Of a stretch of DNA of 25,037 bases, positions 23,661-25,037 are shown piece by piece. A model generated the notes under the pieces. It was given only the letters and a program-made list of their open reading frames with translations, had not been told where the DNA came from and did no database searches. The stretch spans positions 1 to 25,037 of the forward strand of contig JBKECE010000140.1 of assembly GCA_047974325.1 (NCBI GenBank). Reading direction: 5' to 3'. Position 1 is the first letter of the stretch. The number at the start of each line of letters is the position of its first letter. The DNA is from QVMP01 sp047974325 (GTDB lineage Bacteria > Bacteroidota > Bacteroidia > Bacteroidales > Dysgonomonadaceae). Position numbers and translations under genes: made by a program.

Positions 23661-25037
23661 ATGAGTAAAGATCAAGGACTGGACTTTAAATCCACGACTG
23701 ATAATGAAAACAAAAAACTTTTTATCGAAACGTATGGTTGCCAAATGAATGTGGCAGATAGTGAAGTTGTGGCTTCTGTAATGGAGATGGGTGGGTATGC
23801 ACTCACAGAGAAACTAGAAGATGCTGATGCTGTTTTTGTGAATACTTGTTCTGTACGAGATAACGCAGAGCAGCGGGTGATTCAACGCTTAGAATATCTG
23901 AACGCTATTAAACGGAAACGAAAACCGGGTATGATCATTGGTGTGTTGGGGTGTATGGCCGAACGAGTTAGAGAAGAACTTATTGATACACATCATGTTG
24001 ATGTTGTTGTTGGTCCTGATGCTTATCTGGACTTACCCAATCTCGTTGGTGCGGCTGAAAACGGAGACAAGGCTATCAATGTTCAATTGTCCAAAACGGA
24101 AACTTACAAAGATGTGATTCCTTTAAAAATAGGAGGTAATCATCTGACTGGGTTTATTTCTATTATGCGAGGTTGTGACAAAGTTTGCACATACTGCATT
24201 GTGCCTTATACTCGTGGCAGGGAACGTAGCCGTGAGCCTCAAAGCATCTTGAATGAATTAGCCGATCTGAGAGCGAAAAATTTCAAAGAAGTAACACTGT
24301 TAGGTCAAAATGTAAATTCCTACCGATACGGGAGTGAAGATGGTTCTGTTGTTGACTTTTCCGACTTACTCAGACTTGTGGCTGAGGCTGCTCCTGATAT
24401 GAGAATTCGTTTTACAACCTCATATCCGACAGATATGACTGATGAAACGTTAGAGGTAATTGCAAAATATGACAATTTGTGCAAGTTCATACATTTGCCG
24501 GTTCAGTCAGGCAGTACCAAAATGTTGGGAGTGATGAAACGTCGGTACAACAGAGAGCAATATCTGGACAGGATAGCTGCAATTAAGAGAATTATACCTG
24601 ACTGTGGAATATCTACAGACATAATGTGTGGTTATCACTCTGAAACAGAGGAAGATCATCAGGAAACATTGTCTCTGATGCGTACGGTGGTATACGATTC
24701 GGCTTTTATGTTCAAATATTCGGAACGTCCCGGAACGTATGCAGCAAAAAAACTACCGGATGATATTGCTGAAGATGTGAAGATTCGCCGTTTGCAGGAG
24801 ATAATCGATTTGCAAAATAAGTTATCGGAAAAGAGCAATTTGAATGATGTGGGAAAAATATTTCAGGTTCTTGTTGAGGGATTTTCCAAAAGGTCAAGAG
24901 AGCAATTGTTCGGGCGGTCGTCACAAAACAAAGTAATAATTTTCGATAAGGAAGATTATCGTATCGGGCAATTAGTAGACGTGGAAGTTACGGGATGTAC
25001 CTCGGCAACTTTGTTTGGTAAGGCTGTGAAAAAATGA
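23661..25037 (+). CDS. miaB: tRNA-2-methylthio-N6-dimethylallyladenosine synthase (methylthiotransferase) MiaB
   Basis: 458 residues, complete; the stop is the last codon of the window. It adds a methylthio group to i6A37 of tRNAs that read UNN codons, using two 4Fe-4S clusters and S-adenosylmethionine. The N-terminal UPF0004 domain (about 18-135) has cluster cysteines Cys27 (ETYGCQMN), Cys63 (NTCSVR) and Cys98 (LGCMAE). The radical-SAM domain has Cys172, Cys176 and Cys179 (GCDKVCTYC), then VPYTRGRERSR and LLGQNVNSY, the latter typical of MiaB. A TRAM RNA-binding domain (about 393-456) closes the protein. The reading frame extends to an ATG at 23571, but the added residues are not MiaB-like and the putative promoter lies inside that extension, so MSKDQG at 23661 is chosen. 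It is monocistronic as far as can be seen. Confidence 0.96.
   Translation: MSKDQGLDFKSTTDNENKKLFIETYGCQMNVADSEVVASVMEMGGYALTEKLEDADAVFVNTCSVRDNAEQRVIQRLEYLNAIKRKRKPGMIIGVLGCMAERVREELIDTHHVDVVVGPDAYLDLPNLVGAAENGDKAINVQLSKTETYKDVIPLKIGGNHLTGFISIMRGCDKVCTYCIVPYTRGRERSREPQSILNELADLRAKNFKEVTLLGQNVNSYRYGSEDGSVVDFSDLLRLVAEAAPDMRIRFTTSYPTDMTDETLEVIAKYDNLCKFIHLPVQSGSTKMLGVMKRRYNREQYLDRIAAIKRIIPDCGISTDIMCGYHSETEEDHQETLSLMRTVVYDSAFMFKYSERPGTYAAKKLPDDIAEDVKIRRLQEIIDLQNKLSEKSNLNDVGKIFQVLVEGFSKRSREQLFGRSSQNKVIIFDKEDYRIGQLVDVEVTGCTSATLFGKAVKK

Noticed and set aside
1..25037. CRISPR arrays, insertion sequences, tRNA or rRNA genes, phage genes
   Set aside because: No regular repeat-spacer pattern, transposase, cloverleaf or phage-like protein was found on either strand by reading.

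Overview
This window looks like a chromosomal segment from a member of the Bacteroidota, most likely the order Bacteroidales. The reasons are a SusC/SusD pair, a one-protein hybrid two-component regulator with an AraC-type output, many lipoproteins, AT-rich intergenic DNA with TAnnTTTG-type -7 boxes, almost no Shine-Dalgarno sequences, and C-terminal tails that resemble type IX secretion (T9SS) type A sorting domains. Those tails argue for a lineage that keeps a T9SS rather than a typical gut Bacteroides. The genus cannot be fixed from the window alone.

Layout. (1) Bases 1-667 hold the 3' end of a secreted, multi-domain protein with a T9SS-like tail. It converges on the next gene across a bidirectional terminator. 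(2) Bases 749-4735 (minus strand) encode a hybrid two-component sensor/regulator. (3) Across a 265-base divergent regulatory region begins a polysaccharide utilization locus (PUL) on the plus strand. It runs: a small stand-alone binding-domain protein (5001-5729); a 985-residue secreted protein with the same binding domain, a large catalytic-looking helical region and a T9SS-like tail (5880-8837); SusC (8855-12073); SusD (12087-14033); a DUF3823-type surface lipoprotein (14057-14821); a GH43 lipoprotein (14989-16101); a GH2 enzyme (16115-17929); an alpha/beta hydrolase (17926-18738); and a lipoprotein aldose 1-epimerase (18735-19865). A strong intrinsic terminator closes the locus. (4) The remaining genes look unlinked to the PUL: a divergent EF-G paralogue with a degraded G domain (20171-22330), a GNAT acetyltransferase (22445-22945), a small two-helix membrane protein (23031-23462) and MiaB (23661-25037).

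How the genes probably work together (inference). The 242- and 985-residue proteins would be exported across the outer membrane and bind the glycan by their shared N-terminal domain. The 985-residue protein may make the first cut. SusD and the DUF3823 protein would capture the products on the surface and SusC would import them. GH43 would remove arabinofuranose (or xylose) side groups, the esterase would remove acyl groups, GH2 would cleave the exposed glycoside, and the epimerase would convert the released beta-sugar to the alpha-anomer (or the reverse) in the periplasm. The sensor's double propeller would detect a periplasmic oligosaccharide and switch the locus on. The substrate is not determined; an acylated, arabinose- and galactose-containing plant glycan is a reasonable guess.

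The most interesting items are the EF-G paralogue, in which the switch II catalytic histidine and other GTPase residues are replaced, and the unclassified 985-residue enzyme with its stand-alone binding-domain partner. No tRNA, rRNA, CRISPR array, insertion sequence or phage gene was seen.
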